From assembly GCA_910588225.1 (NCBI GenBank), contig CAJUQT010000051.1:1-27680 (forward strand): a DNA stretch of 27,680 nucleotides, read 5' to 3'. The notes beneath the pieces are model-generated. The model ran no database searches and was not told where the DNA came from. It saw only the letters and a list, made by a program, of their open reading frames with translations. Shown here in pieces: positions 15,213-22,419 of the stretch (the stretch's first letter is position 1; every line of letters begins with the position of its first letter). Both the position numbers and the translations under genes were made by a program. The DNA is from an uncultured Acetatifactor sp. (GTDB taxonomy: Bacteria > Bacillota > Clostridia > Lachnospirales > Lachnospiraceae).

Positions 15213-17012
15213 TTACTGCTTATAGACGGACAGAACGCCATAGTACCTGGAAATCAGAGAAGTATCCCTCACATACTTCCCCACATCTTCCTGTCCATAG
15301 CGAAGCAGATAATAATCCATATCATGCAGAAGCCGGTAGATATTGCGGACATGTTCCACTTCATGAGTCCGGGCCGCCAGTGCCGTTTCATCCATAAGCA
15401 GCTGCAGATCCTCCCGCAGCTTTTCATCCTTCACACTCTCCTTCATTTCTCCAAAAAGCTCCATGAAATTCTCTGCGTCAAAACGGTTGGTATCCATTAC
15501 CGGCGTGCCGTATCTGGCATAGAATTCATCCTTTGAAATGTTTTCCTTTTCCATGGCTTCCAGCACATCCCAGTAGCTGCCCCCATAGGCCCATCCAATC
15601 TGAATCTCACCCTTTTCATCAAAGTAATTCCAGTAAAGGCTTTCCGTATCTTCCAGCTTCGCAAAAATATTGTCATATAGATAGGCCTGTTCCATCCGCT
15701 GATTGGCCACCTTGACATTTTCCTTCAGCCGCCCGATTTCCTCCTCGCTCATTCCCTCCAGAGCCTTCTCCCGGGCGGCAAGGACCTCCTCCTTCGTGGG
15801 TGCAGTCACTTCCTCTGTAGTCTGTATGCTGTCTTCCCTGCCGGCTTCCCCTTCTGTCCCTGCTCCGGCTTCCGTTTTTGCTCCGGTTCCGCTTTCTTCC
15901 TCTGCGGAATTCCGTTCCCCCGCAGCTGCCACTTTTTTCCGGACAACTTCTGCCTGTTCTTCTATCTCCGCTCCCTTTCTGCCGATATCCACAGATATAA
16001 TATGAAACGCCAGAAAACAGGCCGCCCCCGTAAGCAGAAGAATCCCCCAAAACACTCTTTTCTCCGTTTTCGATTCTACGATTGTATGAATCCTTTCTGA
16101 AATAAGTTTCCTGTTTGTCCCCATGGATGTCTGAAAGAAGATATTCTGCTTTTTCTGAATCATACCCTCCAGCACAGCCAGCAGACTGCTGCCATATTCG
16201 TATCTTTCTTCTTTTGACATTCCCTTTACGACTCTGGCGTCACACGCGATCTCACAGTCCCGCCTGGATGCAAAATAGGCCCACCACATGAACGGATTAT
16301 GCCATTGTAAAATCAGACACAAAACTCTGAGAAACTGCCAGTAATTGTCTCTCACCCTGTAGTGCTGCAGTTCATGGCATATTATATGCTTCACCACCGC
16401 TAAATCCTTTAATTCGCCAATGTCCACATAGACAGCCGGAGATAAAATGCCCGCCAGACAATTATAGCCCGGCATTGCATAGAGGGAAATCCCGCCCGGT
16501 AATTTTCTTATCCTTTTTCGGCTGGCCAGCAAAATCCGATACAGCCGCCTGTTATTCAGAGCCACATACAATGTCATCACAGTCACACCCAACAGCCAAA
16601 GCAGGAAAAGAACACTTTTCACAGAGACTCTCACAGGAAAATTCTCTGCCTGAGGTTCTGCAAATGCATCCCCTGAAGGAATTCCAAACAGCGGAAAATA
16701 AGTAATGTCATCTCCTGTCTTAATCTGCCCCTCTGCCGGTCCGAAGCTCTGGGCAGGTCTTCCGCCCGCCTTATCCGCCTCCGGCTCAGCCTGTTCTGTC
16801 AATACATGGAATGACATCAGATTCCAGTTCTCCGGTATCTCCAGTGAAAGCTCCAGCTTAAAAGGAATCAGTACCCGCAATGCAACAAAAGTCCACAGTA
16901 AATACCGAATATTTGGATTACACTTTTTTCTGAATAAGCTGCGGATAAGGCTGATAAGGAGAATCAATACCGACACTTCAACAGTCATCTCCGCCAGGTT
17001 CAGCATTTTCAT
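15213..17012 (-). CDS. BlaR1-type M56 membrane metalloprotease / sensor
   Basis: A 599-residue membrane protein. Helices lie at ~10-28, 36-54, 131-151 and 320-340. The cytoplasmic zinc protease loop between the last two carries HELQH at 213-217 and the third ligand region RDCEIACDAR (E254), so the protease looks active. In BlaR1/MecR1 this loop leads to cleavage of the BlaI/MecI repressor when an outside sensor domain is occupied. Here the external C-terminal part (~341-599) starts with a low-complexity Glu/Ala/Gly stretch and continues as a helical domain I do not recognise. It has no penicillin-binding SxxK/KTG motifs, so a beta-lactam is probably not the signal. AAGGGG precedes the ATG by 7 bp. 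The BlaI gene ends 17 bp upstream. Confidence 0.87.
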   Translation of the reverse strand: MKMLNLAEMTVEVSVLILLISLIRSLFRKKCNPNIRYLLWTFVALRVLIPFKLELSLEIPENWNLMSFHVLTEQAEPEADKAGGRPAQSFGPAEGQIKTGDDITYFPLFGIPSGDAFAEPQAENFPVRVSVKSVLFLLWLLGVTVMTLYVALNNRRLYRILLASRKRIRKLPGGISLYAMPGYNCLAGILSPAVYVDIGELKDLAVVKHIICHELQHYRVRDNYWQFLRVLCLILQWHNPFMWWAYFASRRDCEIACDARVVKGMSKEERYEYGSSLLAVLEGMIQKKQNIFFQTSMGTNRKLISERIHTIVESKTEKRVFWGILLLTGAACFLAFHIISVDIGRKGAEIEEQAEVVRKKVAAAGERNSAEEESGTGAKTEAGAGTEGEAGREDSIQTTEEVTAPTKEEVLAAREKALEGMSEEEIGRLKENVKVANQRMEQAYLYDNIFAKLEDTESLYWNYFDEKGEIQIGWAYGGSYWDVLEAMEKENISKDEFYARYGTPVMDTNRFDAENFMELFGEMKESVKDEKLREDLQLLMDETALAARTHEVEHVRNIYRLLHDMDYYLLRYGQEDVGKYVRDTSLISRYYGVLSVYKQ

Positions 17013-17029
17013 GGCATACCCCTTTCGCT

Positions 17030-17401
17030 TTACGGTTTCTCAGTCTGCAAACGTTCCAATAATGCTCTCAGATCTTGAATATCATTCTGCGTTAAGGAAT
17101 TCTCCTCAGCCATCGCAGAGACCATCAGGCCCAGTCTGCCATGATAAAATTTCTGCAAAAAGGAATTCCGCTCTTCACTGGCAACCATCTCTCTCTGAAC
17201 CAGCGGCATATAATACTTTGCCCTGCCTCTTTCTTCATGGGACACCAGGCCTTTTGTCTCCATTCTTTTCAAAAAAGAAATAACCGCATGCTTACTCCAT
17301 CCGGTTTCGCTCCCCAGCCGCTCTGCAATCTGCATGGTGGAAAGACAGCCTTCCTCCCACAGCAGATTCAATATTTTCTGTTCCGCTTCTGTAATATTCA
17401 C
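17030..17401 (-). CDS. BlaI/MecI/CopY-family repressor
   Basis: A 123-residue winged-helix repressor (VNITEAEQKILNLLWEEGCL, TMQIAERL, then TGWSKHAVISFLKRMETKGL) with a C-terminal dimerisation and cleavage region. The family normally shuts off its own operon until the partner M56 protease inactivates it, and the partner is encoded 17 bp downstream. I chose GTG 17401 because it aligns with the family N terminus and has GGAGGG 4-5 bp upstream. A second GTG at 17446 also has a perfect GGAGG 5 bp upstream and would add 15 residues (starting VWYAGNKKV) encoded by the operator palindrome. The true start is therefore open. The solute-binding lipoprotein gene ends 75 bp upstream. Confidence 0.88.
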   Translation of the reverse strand: MNITEAEQKILNLLWEEGCLSTMQIAERLGSETGWSKHAVISFLKRMETKGLVSHEERGRAKYYMPLVQREMVASEERNSFLQKFYHGRLGLMVSAMAEENSLTQNDIQDLRALLERLQTEKP

Positions 17402-17411
17402 TTTTCCCTCC

Positions 17412-17439
17412 ACGCTGGTAACTTTCTTGTTACCAGCGT
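17412..17439. promoter_or_regulatory. Inverted-repeat operator for the BlaI-type repressor
   Basis: Perfect 11-bp arms ACGCTGGTAAC (17412-17422) and GTTACCAGCGT (17429-17439) flank a 6-bp spacer, 11 bp upstream of the GTG at 17401. On the minus strand a possible weak promoter (TTGCGA, 17-bp spacer, TACGCT) has its -10 inside the distal arm, so a bound repressor would block initiation. The core differs from the classic TACA-nn-TGTA of MecI/CopY, so the specificity would be new. That BlaI binds here is inferred. Confidence 0.7.
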
Positions 17440-17475
17440 ACCACACTTTTTCCTCCTTCGCAATAGTAAAATTCT

Positions 17476-19749
17476 TTATTCCGCCAGATACATCTTCAGT
17501 TCTTCCTCGATCTTCTGAACCGTCTCCTCCTCCGACTGTGCGCCCTTCAGATATTCTCCCAGGCACTCGGCCAGCACCTGCCGGATTTTCGCATCTTCCT
17601 TCACAGGCTTATCCAGCGTCTCACACATGGCAGCCAGCCGGTCCGCCGTCTCCTGAGAATAGCTCTTCGATTCAAATCCCACATAGCTTCCGTCATCCGC
17701 CTCAATAGATGTGTAAATCTGGAACTCGGAGCGATCCTTCGCCGCCTGTGTCTTCAAAGCCTGCCTGTTCACCGGGAAGCCGTTATCGCCATTGGCACTC
17801 TGGAATTCCTCTGACAGTGCAAACCGCAGAAAGTCCTTCGCCGTGTCCACGTACTGGCTCTTCGCACAGATTCCGGCCTCCAGGGATGGAATAAATCTGT
17901 TCTCAAAGGCGGTAAAATCTCCCTTGATATATTCTGCCATGGACACAGGAATCATACAATTCACAAAGCCATCCGCCTTCTGAAATGCCAGCTTCGTCTC
18001 CGCACTCAAATCCCACATATCAGCGGCCCTCTCATTTTCCGGCCAGACGTCAATGATTCCGCAGTTGTCTCCGATGGCTTTAAGATAGCGCAGATACTGG
18101 CTTAACTTTTCCCTGTTCAGCTGCTTTCCATCCACAATCTCATCACAGAAGTAAGTGTAAAACTGATACACCAGGTCTGCTGCAGTCTGCTTCCCCATGT
18201 AGCTGTAATCTGCCCCGGCAAGGAATTCTGCCAACGCCTCCATGGACTCCATATTCTCCGGTACAATGTCTCTGCCCACCGCCATCATAAATCCAAACTG
18301 CAGAGGCACCACATAACGTTTCCCGTCTTCCCGCACGTAAGCATTCGTAATATTAGACAGCAGTTCCCCGCTCTCCTCCATGGGGCCCACCACATCCTCC
18401 AGTTCTTCCAACAGGCCTTTCTGGGCGTAAGCGTCCGTATTCAGATGATCCATCATCAGGATATCCGGCGCGTCGTCCCCCATCAGCATGGTGTTCAGCT
18501 TCTGATAGACAGCGTCATAATCCGTATCACCATAATAGTACATGGGATATTCATTTTCTATGGAAATCATCACCTCCGGATGGGCTTTATGATACATTAC
18601 CGCAGCCTGTGTGAGCACAGGATTCTCATAAACAGTATACAGCTTCAATACCTGCGTCACCTGAGAAACCGCGTCAGGATCATATTCGTACCGATACAGC
18701 TTTACTTCCCCGCCTGTCTCAAACAAGGCGTAGATGCTGCCATCCTCCAGCGCCGCCAGGTCAAGGCACGTATAATCTCTCATGGCAAAATTCGTGTCCA
18801 CACCCTCCGCAAGCTTTTCCCATTCACCCTCCGGGCTGCCGCCTGCCAGCCGGAAAATGCCGTCTTCCCCGGCGGCAATCAGCGTGCCGTCCTTTAATAC
18901 AGAAAGAGCCAGACTTCCCGTGCCGCCCACCGTTATCATACCGGATTCTTCGCCTCCGGCGGAAGTGCTGCCTCCCGGCGCAAAAGAAATCTGTTCCACG
19001 TCACTGCTTTTGCCTTCTGCACGCTTTTCAATCTGAAAGCCGTTTCCGTCCGAAGTACCGAGATATACATTTTCTCCGTCTGTCACCATGCGGCTTTCAT
19101 AGATTGCAGGAGACTGTTCACTCTCCAGAACCTTTCCGTCCGCCCCTGAAAGGATATCCATGGAAGAATACGAAGCAGCCGCCAATGTCCCGTTATTCAG
19201 TGCCGCCAGATCCTGTATCATCTCATAGCCGCCCCATGTTTCATTGGGAACGGACCATTTCTCCGGCGTGATTTCCACAGCGGCGTCCCCTTCTCCTCTC
19301 CACAGATGTCCCAGAAAATTATCCAGCTCCTCTTCCATATATCCGGCATAGAGATACTGTGTGCCGTCTTCCGCCTGCATCAGCCGCGCCTCCAGCCAGC
19401 CGTCGCTCCCAAGCTCCATGGAAGCCAGCCAGTTTTGTGTCACATCCGCGTAACCGCTTTCCTGCCTCTCCCACTCCCGCAGGATCGTTTTCCCGCCCTC
19501 CTCCTTCGATGCCAGCAGGTGCAGTTTATCCTGGACCGTAAAAATCTGCAGAACCGTCCAGTCCGCCAATTCTTCCGGCCAGGCTTCTTCCCGCTCCACA
19601 TATCTGCCCTTGTCTGCCTCCGCTTCTTTCCCCGTTTTCGCCTGACTGCCGCTGTCCTGCTGCTCCTTCCCGCAGCCTCCTGCCGCGCCCACACAAAATG
19701 CCGTCACAAGCATGGCCGCCAGTCCCCGTTTCCATTTTCTTTTCGTCAT
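17476..19749 (-). CDS. Solute-binding-protein-like lipoprotein with an extra N-terminal domain
   Basis: A 757-residue lipoprotein. The signal peptide (MTKRKWKRGLAAMLVTAFCV) ends at GAAGGC, with Cys26 lipidated. Residues up to ~375 are beta-rich repeats (for example GSDGWLEARLMQAEDGTQYLYAGY, and ALEDGSIYALFETGGEVKLYRY) resembling propeller blades. From ~385 a family 1 extracellular solute-binding domain follows: a TQAAVMYHKAHPEV strand-helix, YDAVYQKLNTMLMGDDAPDI, and a C-terminal lobe with FLRFALSEEFQ. Usual sugar-binding lipoproteins are ~420-550 residues and sit beside two permease genes; none is here. Instead BlaI and M56 genes follow, so a sensory role is possible. ATG 19749 is preceded by GGAGG at 11 bp; an upstream GTG at 19806 lacks a site and would hide the signal peptide. 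Confidence 0.82.
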   Translation of the reverse strand: MTKRKWKRGLAAMLVTAFCVGAAGGCGKEQQDSGSQAKTGKEAEADKGRYVEREEAWPEELADWTVLQIFTVQDKLHLLASKEEGGKTILREWERQESGYADVTQNWLASMELGSDGWLEARLMQAEDGTQYLYAGYMEEELDNFLGHLWRGEGDAAVEITPEKWSVPNETWGGYEMIQDLAALNNGTLAAASYSSMDILSGADGKVLESEQSPAIYESRMVTDGENVYLGTSDGNGFQIEKRAEGKSSDVEQISFAPGGSTSAGGEESGMITVGGTGSLALSVLKDGTLIAAGEDGIFRLAGGSPEGEWEKLAEGVDTNFAMRDYTCLDLAALEDGSIYALFETGGEVKLYRYEYDPDAVSQVTQVLKLYTVYENPVLTQAAVMYHKAHPEVMISIENEYPMYYYGDTDYDAVYQKLNTMLMGDDAPDILMMDHLNTDAYAQKGLLEELEDVVGPMEESGELLSNITNAYVREDGKRYVVPLQFGFMMAVGRDIVPENMESMEALAEFLAGADYSYMGKQTAADLVYQFYTYFCDEIVDGKQLNREKLSQYLRYLKAIGDNCGIIDVWPENERAADMWDLSAETKLAFQKADGFVNCMIPVSMAEYIKGDFTAFENRFIPSLEAGICAKSQYVDTAKDFLRFALSEEFQSANGDNGFPVNRQALKTQAAKDRSEFQIYTSIEADDGSYVGFESKSYSQETADRLAAMCETLDKPVKEDAKIRQVLAECLGEYLKGAQSEEETVQKIEEELKMYLAE

Positions 19750-19771
19750 TTTCCTGTTGTCCTCCAATATA

Positions 19772-19876
19772 GTCGCTTGCGCGACAGCACTAAAGTAGGA
19801 AGTCACTTCGGCACAACATCTCAGGGAGAGGAACTTTCATTCGAAAGAGCACTCATAAAAGTTCCTCTCGTGTGCC
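19772..19876 (-). promoter_or_regulatory. Structured leader of the lipoprotein-BlaI-M56 cluster
   Basis: Read in the direction of the gene, the leader has a long stem with perfect 12-bp arms (GAGAGGAACTTT at 19869-19858, AAAGTTCCTCTC at 19837-19826) around a 20-base loop. Outer arms GGCACA / TGTGCC (19876-19871, 19815-19810) extend it. A competing small hairpin CTTTC-GAAT-GAAAG lies inside the loop and uses part of the second arm. Further on, GTCGC-GCAA-GCGAC (19785-19772) is a 5-bp stem with a GNRA tetraloop, 7 bp before the GGAGG. No T-run follows any stem. It may be a regulatory RNA, or a dispersed palindromic repeat that has inserted here. Confidence 0.5.
19821..19856 (-). CDS. Possible 11-residue leader peptide (uORF)
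   Basis: ATG 19856 opens a 12-codon frame, MSALSNESSSP then TGA, with GAGAGG 7 bp upstream. Five of the eleven residues are Ser. The frame occupies the loop and the second arm of the long leader stem, so a ribosome on it would melt that stem, as in attenuation leaders. It is equally compatible with chance coding inside a palindrome; no homologue is known to me. Confidence 0.25.
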   Translation of the reverse strand: MSALSNESSSP

Positions 19877-19914
19877 TTTGTAATTTCCCCTTACTTTTCA
19901 TCCTAACAGGAAAA

Positions 19915-19964
19915 TGTCAACACTCTGTGTTTGATTTGTGTTTTATCTGTGTTCAAACTGTGAA
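19915..19964 (-). promoter_or_regulatory. Five phased hexamers including a -35 box (activator array)
   Basis: On the minus strand TTCACA, AACACA, AACACA, AACACA and TTGACA each start exactly 11 bp apart (hexamers at 19964-19959, 19953-19948, 19942-19937, 19931-19926 and 19920-19915). TTGACA is a perfect -35 box and lies 166 bp before the lipoprotein start. This is the layout of PhoP/OmpR-type direct-repeat sites immediately upstream of, and merging with, the -35. The -10 is poor (AAAGTA at 17 bp), as expected for an activator-dependent promoter. Confidence 0.7.
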
Positions 19965-19968
19965 ATCC

Positions 19969-20260
19969 TCATCTGTCCGAGCCCTTTTCTATCCGATATC
20001 TCTCTATGAGGCAGGTGTGCTTCCGCATTCCTGCCGGGGCATCCTTCTCATAATTGATGCCCACCAGCAAAATGTCTCCCCCGTACCTGCAAATTGCTTC
20101 CGGATAGTTTCGATCCTTTATCTGCCGGATTGCGCCTTCCGCTGTCTTATTCCATTTCAGCTCAATCACCAGCGCCGGCAGCGGCGAAGCTTTCTTTGGC
20201 AGACATATCCATCCCCCGCCGGCAACTCCTTCAAATTACTATACAGGAAACAATTCTCAA
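19969..20260 (-). pseudogene. DUF1703-type (AAA-ATPase / PD-(D/E)XK) nuclease C-terminal remnant
   Basis: From about 20175 the frame reads ALVIELKWNKTAEGAIRQIK, DRNYPEAICRYGGDILLVGI and NYEKDAPAGMRKHTCLIERY to a stop at 19969. As I recall, this is the C-terminal nuclease lobe of large ATPase-nuclease proteins (PF09820 + PF08011) common in gut Clostridia; ELKW carries the catalytic Glu and Lys. Upstream (to about 20260) NCFLYSNLKELPAGDGYV continues in another frame, so there is a frameshift, and the usual 'GYADVVYLP' Asp strand is cut short between the two. The whole ATPase half is missing. It lies between two divergent promoters and its 3' end abuts the phased repeat array. Confidence 0.65.
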
Positions 20261-20281
20261 ATACAATATCTGAAAACAGGC

Positions 20282-20310
20282 TTTTGCAAACGGAGAATTT
20301 ATGCTATACT
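20282..20310 (+). promoter_or_regulatory. Promoter of the Suv3-like helicase gene
   Basis: TATACT at 20305-20310 is preceded by TGC, making an extended -10. TTTTGC (20282-20287, 17-bp spacer) or TTGCAA (20284-20289, 15 bp) could serve as -35. A start near 20317 would leave a leader of about 65 bases before the ATG at 20383, which supports that start over longer upstream frames. Confidence 0.55.
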
Positions 20311-20382
20311 GGTACAAGTGTGTGCATATTTTTCAAAATAACGAACAGAGAACAGCCGGACCGGCCGGTACGAGGTTTGCGG

Positions 20383-22383
20383 ATGATACAGAAGGAAAAA
20401 TTATCGCAGTTCTATTTTAATCAATACAGAGACTGTGCCAAAAAAGTAAAAAAGAAAAACAATACCGGGAAAAAGACCTACAAAGAAAGAATTGATACTT
20501 TGCTGGAGGAAATGCGGCGCACCAGAAACGGTCATGTCTCTCAGCCCCACCTGGAGGAATATCACAGGCAGATTCGGAATCTGTCCTATTTCGCCTTCCG
20601 TGAGAACAATCAGTTTGCCATTGCGAAAATCCGGGATCTTATGCTCAACGAGCTGGTACGGCTGGATGTAGCCAGCCTGAAATCAGACGAGCAGGAGCTG
20701 GTTACCGCAAGATTTCTGGAATTCCTCCGGGAGGAAAAAACTTTCGACATCTGTCAGAAAACCCTTCGTTCCACATTGAATCAATATATGAACGGGGAGT
20801 TGAAGAATCAGATTATCGGCCTGGTTCCCACCAGACCTGAGACAGAGTTTCCCAAGGCCCTGGAAATGCCCCGAAAGTTCATCCTTCATATCGGCCCCAC
20901 CAACTGCGGGAAGACTTATCAGGCGCTGGAACGGCTGAAGCTGGCACAGAACGGCGTCTATCTGGGTCCCCTGCGGTTACTGGCGCTGGAGGTGTATGAG
21001 CGGATGAAAGATGCACAGATTCCCTGCACCATGCTGACCGGTGAGGAAAGGATTTACGAGGAGAACAGCCGAATCATTTCCTCCACAGTGGAGATGCTGG
21101 ATCTGGATCAAAAATATGACATAGCTGTCATCGACGAAGCCCAGATGATTGCCGATTCCGACAGAGGTCACTCCTGGACCAGAGCCATTTTAGGCACACA
21201 GGCCGACGAAATTCATGTATGCATGAGTCCATCCGCGGAAAAAGTTGTCACCCATCTGATTTCCCTGTGCAGAGATACCTTTGAGACTCACAGGTATGAG
21301 AGAAAGACACAGCTGCTCTGCGAGGAAGAGCCTTTTTCCTTTCCTGAAGATGTCCGGGAAGGGGATGCGCTGATTGTCTTCACAAAGCGGATGGTGCTGG
21401 ATATCGCCGCCCGTCTGGAACGGCGGGGACTTCAGGTCAGTGTCATCTATGGAAGTCTTCCTCCCGAAATCCGGCGCAGACAGATACGCATATTCGCAGA
21501 GGGCCAGACCCAGATTGTGGTGTCCACAGACGCTATCGGCATGGGCCTGAACCTTCCCGTACGGAGAATTGTCTTCGTTCATACGGAGAAGTTTGACGGC
21601 AAGCATACTCGTCCCCTGAGCACTTCGGAAATCCTTCAGATTGCCGGGCGGGCCGGACGCTTTGGGCTTTACGATACAGGTTATGTCAATGCGGTAGGAC
21701 CGGAGGGCTTAAGCTTTATCAGAGAGCATTTCCACGCCCGGGAACCCGAAGTAGACCATGTAAGCCTGGGCTTTCCCCAGGTACTTCTGGATATGGACGA
21801 ACCTCTGGATGCCATCATGTCCATCTGGAAATCCGTAGAAATCGAGCCTCCCTTTGAAAAAATCAGCATTGAAGATGTGTTGTTTTTATACGAAAGAGCT
21901 TACAGAGACCGGAAGGAAATCGACGGTTTTGAAGATAAACATATTCTTTACCGCATGCTGACCTGCTCCATCGATACCAGAAACCGGGATGTGGTAGCGC
22001 TCTGGCTCTACTACTGCAAAACCTATACGGCAGACGTATCTCTCCATTTTCCGGCTCTGATGATGTGCTCTGATTCCGGGCTCATACGTTATGAGACTTT
22101 TTATAAGCTGCTGGATCTGTATTATCAGTTTTCCGTACGCCTGGGTAAAGATATAGATCTTATAAAGCTGAAAAAGGAACGGGAGAAAACCGAAGAAACC
22201 ATCATGCGTTTTCTGACAAAAGATAAGAAGAACTATATCCGTAAATGTCAGTACTGCGGAATTCCTCTGCCTCTTGAGACCAGCTTCGGCGTATGTGAAA
22301 GCTGCCATGCCCAGACGAGACAGGGCGGAGAATCCGGTTCACCTGTCCGTATCAGAAAAAAGACAAATCGGAGGGCGGGATAA
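20383..22383 (+). CDS. Suv3-like superfamily 2 RNA helicase
   Basis: A 666-residue protein whose core matches eukaryotic mitochondrial SUV3/SUPV3L1 helicases: Walker A GPTNCGKTYQAL (171-182), GVYLGPLRLLALEVYE, TGEERI, motif II IDEAQMI (250-256), VIYGSLPPEIRR, STDAIGMGLNLPVRRIVF (381-398) and the arginine-finger motif QIAGRAGRFG (419-428). Suv3 unwinds structured RNA for the degradosome or mtEXO exonuclease. About 165 N-terminal residues are basic and helical and not recognised. The C terminus adds a four-Cys zinc-ribbon-like motif (CQYCG...CESCH) absent from SUV3 as I know it. ATG 20383 has GAGG 7 bp upstream. It is monocistronic and ends at a hairpin including its stop codon. RNA as substrate is inferred from homology. 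Confidence 0.85.
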   Translation: MIQKEKLSQFYFNQYRDCAKKVKKKNNTGKKTYKERIDTLLEEMRRTRNGHVSQPHLEEYHRQIRNLSYFAFRENNQFAIAKIRDLMLNELVRLDVASLKSDEQELVTARFLEFLREEKTFDICQKTLRSTLNQYMNGELKNQIIGLVPTRPETEFPKALEMPRKFILHIGPTNCGKTYQALERLKLAQNGVYLGPLRLLALEVYERMKDAQIPCTMLTGEERIYEENSRIISSTVEMLDLDQKYDIAVIDEAQMIADSDRGHSWTRAILGTQADEIHVCMSPSAEKVVTHLISLCRDTFETHRYERKTQLLCEEEPFSFPEDVREGDALIVFTKRMVLDIAARLERRGLQVSVIYGSLPPEIRRRQIRIFAEGQTQIVVSTDAIGMGLNLPVRRIVFVHTEKFDGKHTRPLSTSEILQIAGRAGRFGLYDTGYVNAVGPEGLSFIREHFHAREPEVDHVSLGFPQVLLDMDEPLDAIMSIWKSVEIEPPFEKISIEDVLFLYERAYRDRKEIDGFEDKHILYRMLTCSIDTRNRDVVALWLYYCKTYTADVSLHFPALMMCSDSGLIRYETFYKLLDLYYQFSVRLGKDIDLIKLKKEREKTEETIMRFLTKDKKNYIRKCQYCGIPLPLETSFGVCESCHAQTRQGGESGSPVRIRKKTNRRAG

Positions 22384-22391
22384 CCGCCCTC
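22371..22391. terminator. Bidirectional intrinsic terminator
   Basis: A perfect 8-bp stem GAGGGCGG / CCGCCCTC (22371-22378, 22384-22391) has a 5-base loop that includes the helicase stop codon. On the minus strand it is followed after about 7 bases by TCTTTTTTC, a good tail for the convergent ABC operon. On the plus strand the tail is weaker (ATTTTC further on). It separates the two convergent units. Confidence 0.7.
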
Positions 22392-22419
22392 TCTGACATT
22401 TTCGTTCCACATGCCGCTC

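Noticed and set aside
15213..17401. Reading the BlaI/M56 pair as a beta-lactam resistance system
   Set aside because: The external part of the M56 protein lacks the penicillin-binding SxxK and KTG motifs and no beta-lactamase or PBP2a-like gene is adjacent.
19306..20382. Upstream extension of the helicase frame by about 359 codons
   Set aside because: It is opposite the lipoprotein gene, passes through the leader and the nuclease remnant, has no family similarity, and lies upstream of the helicase promoter at 20282-20310.
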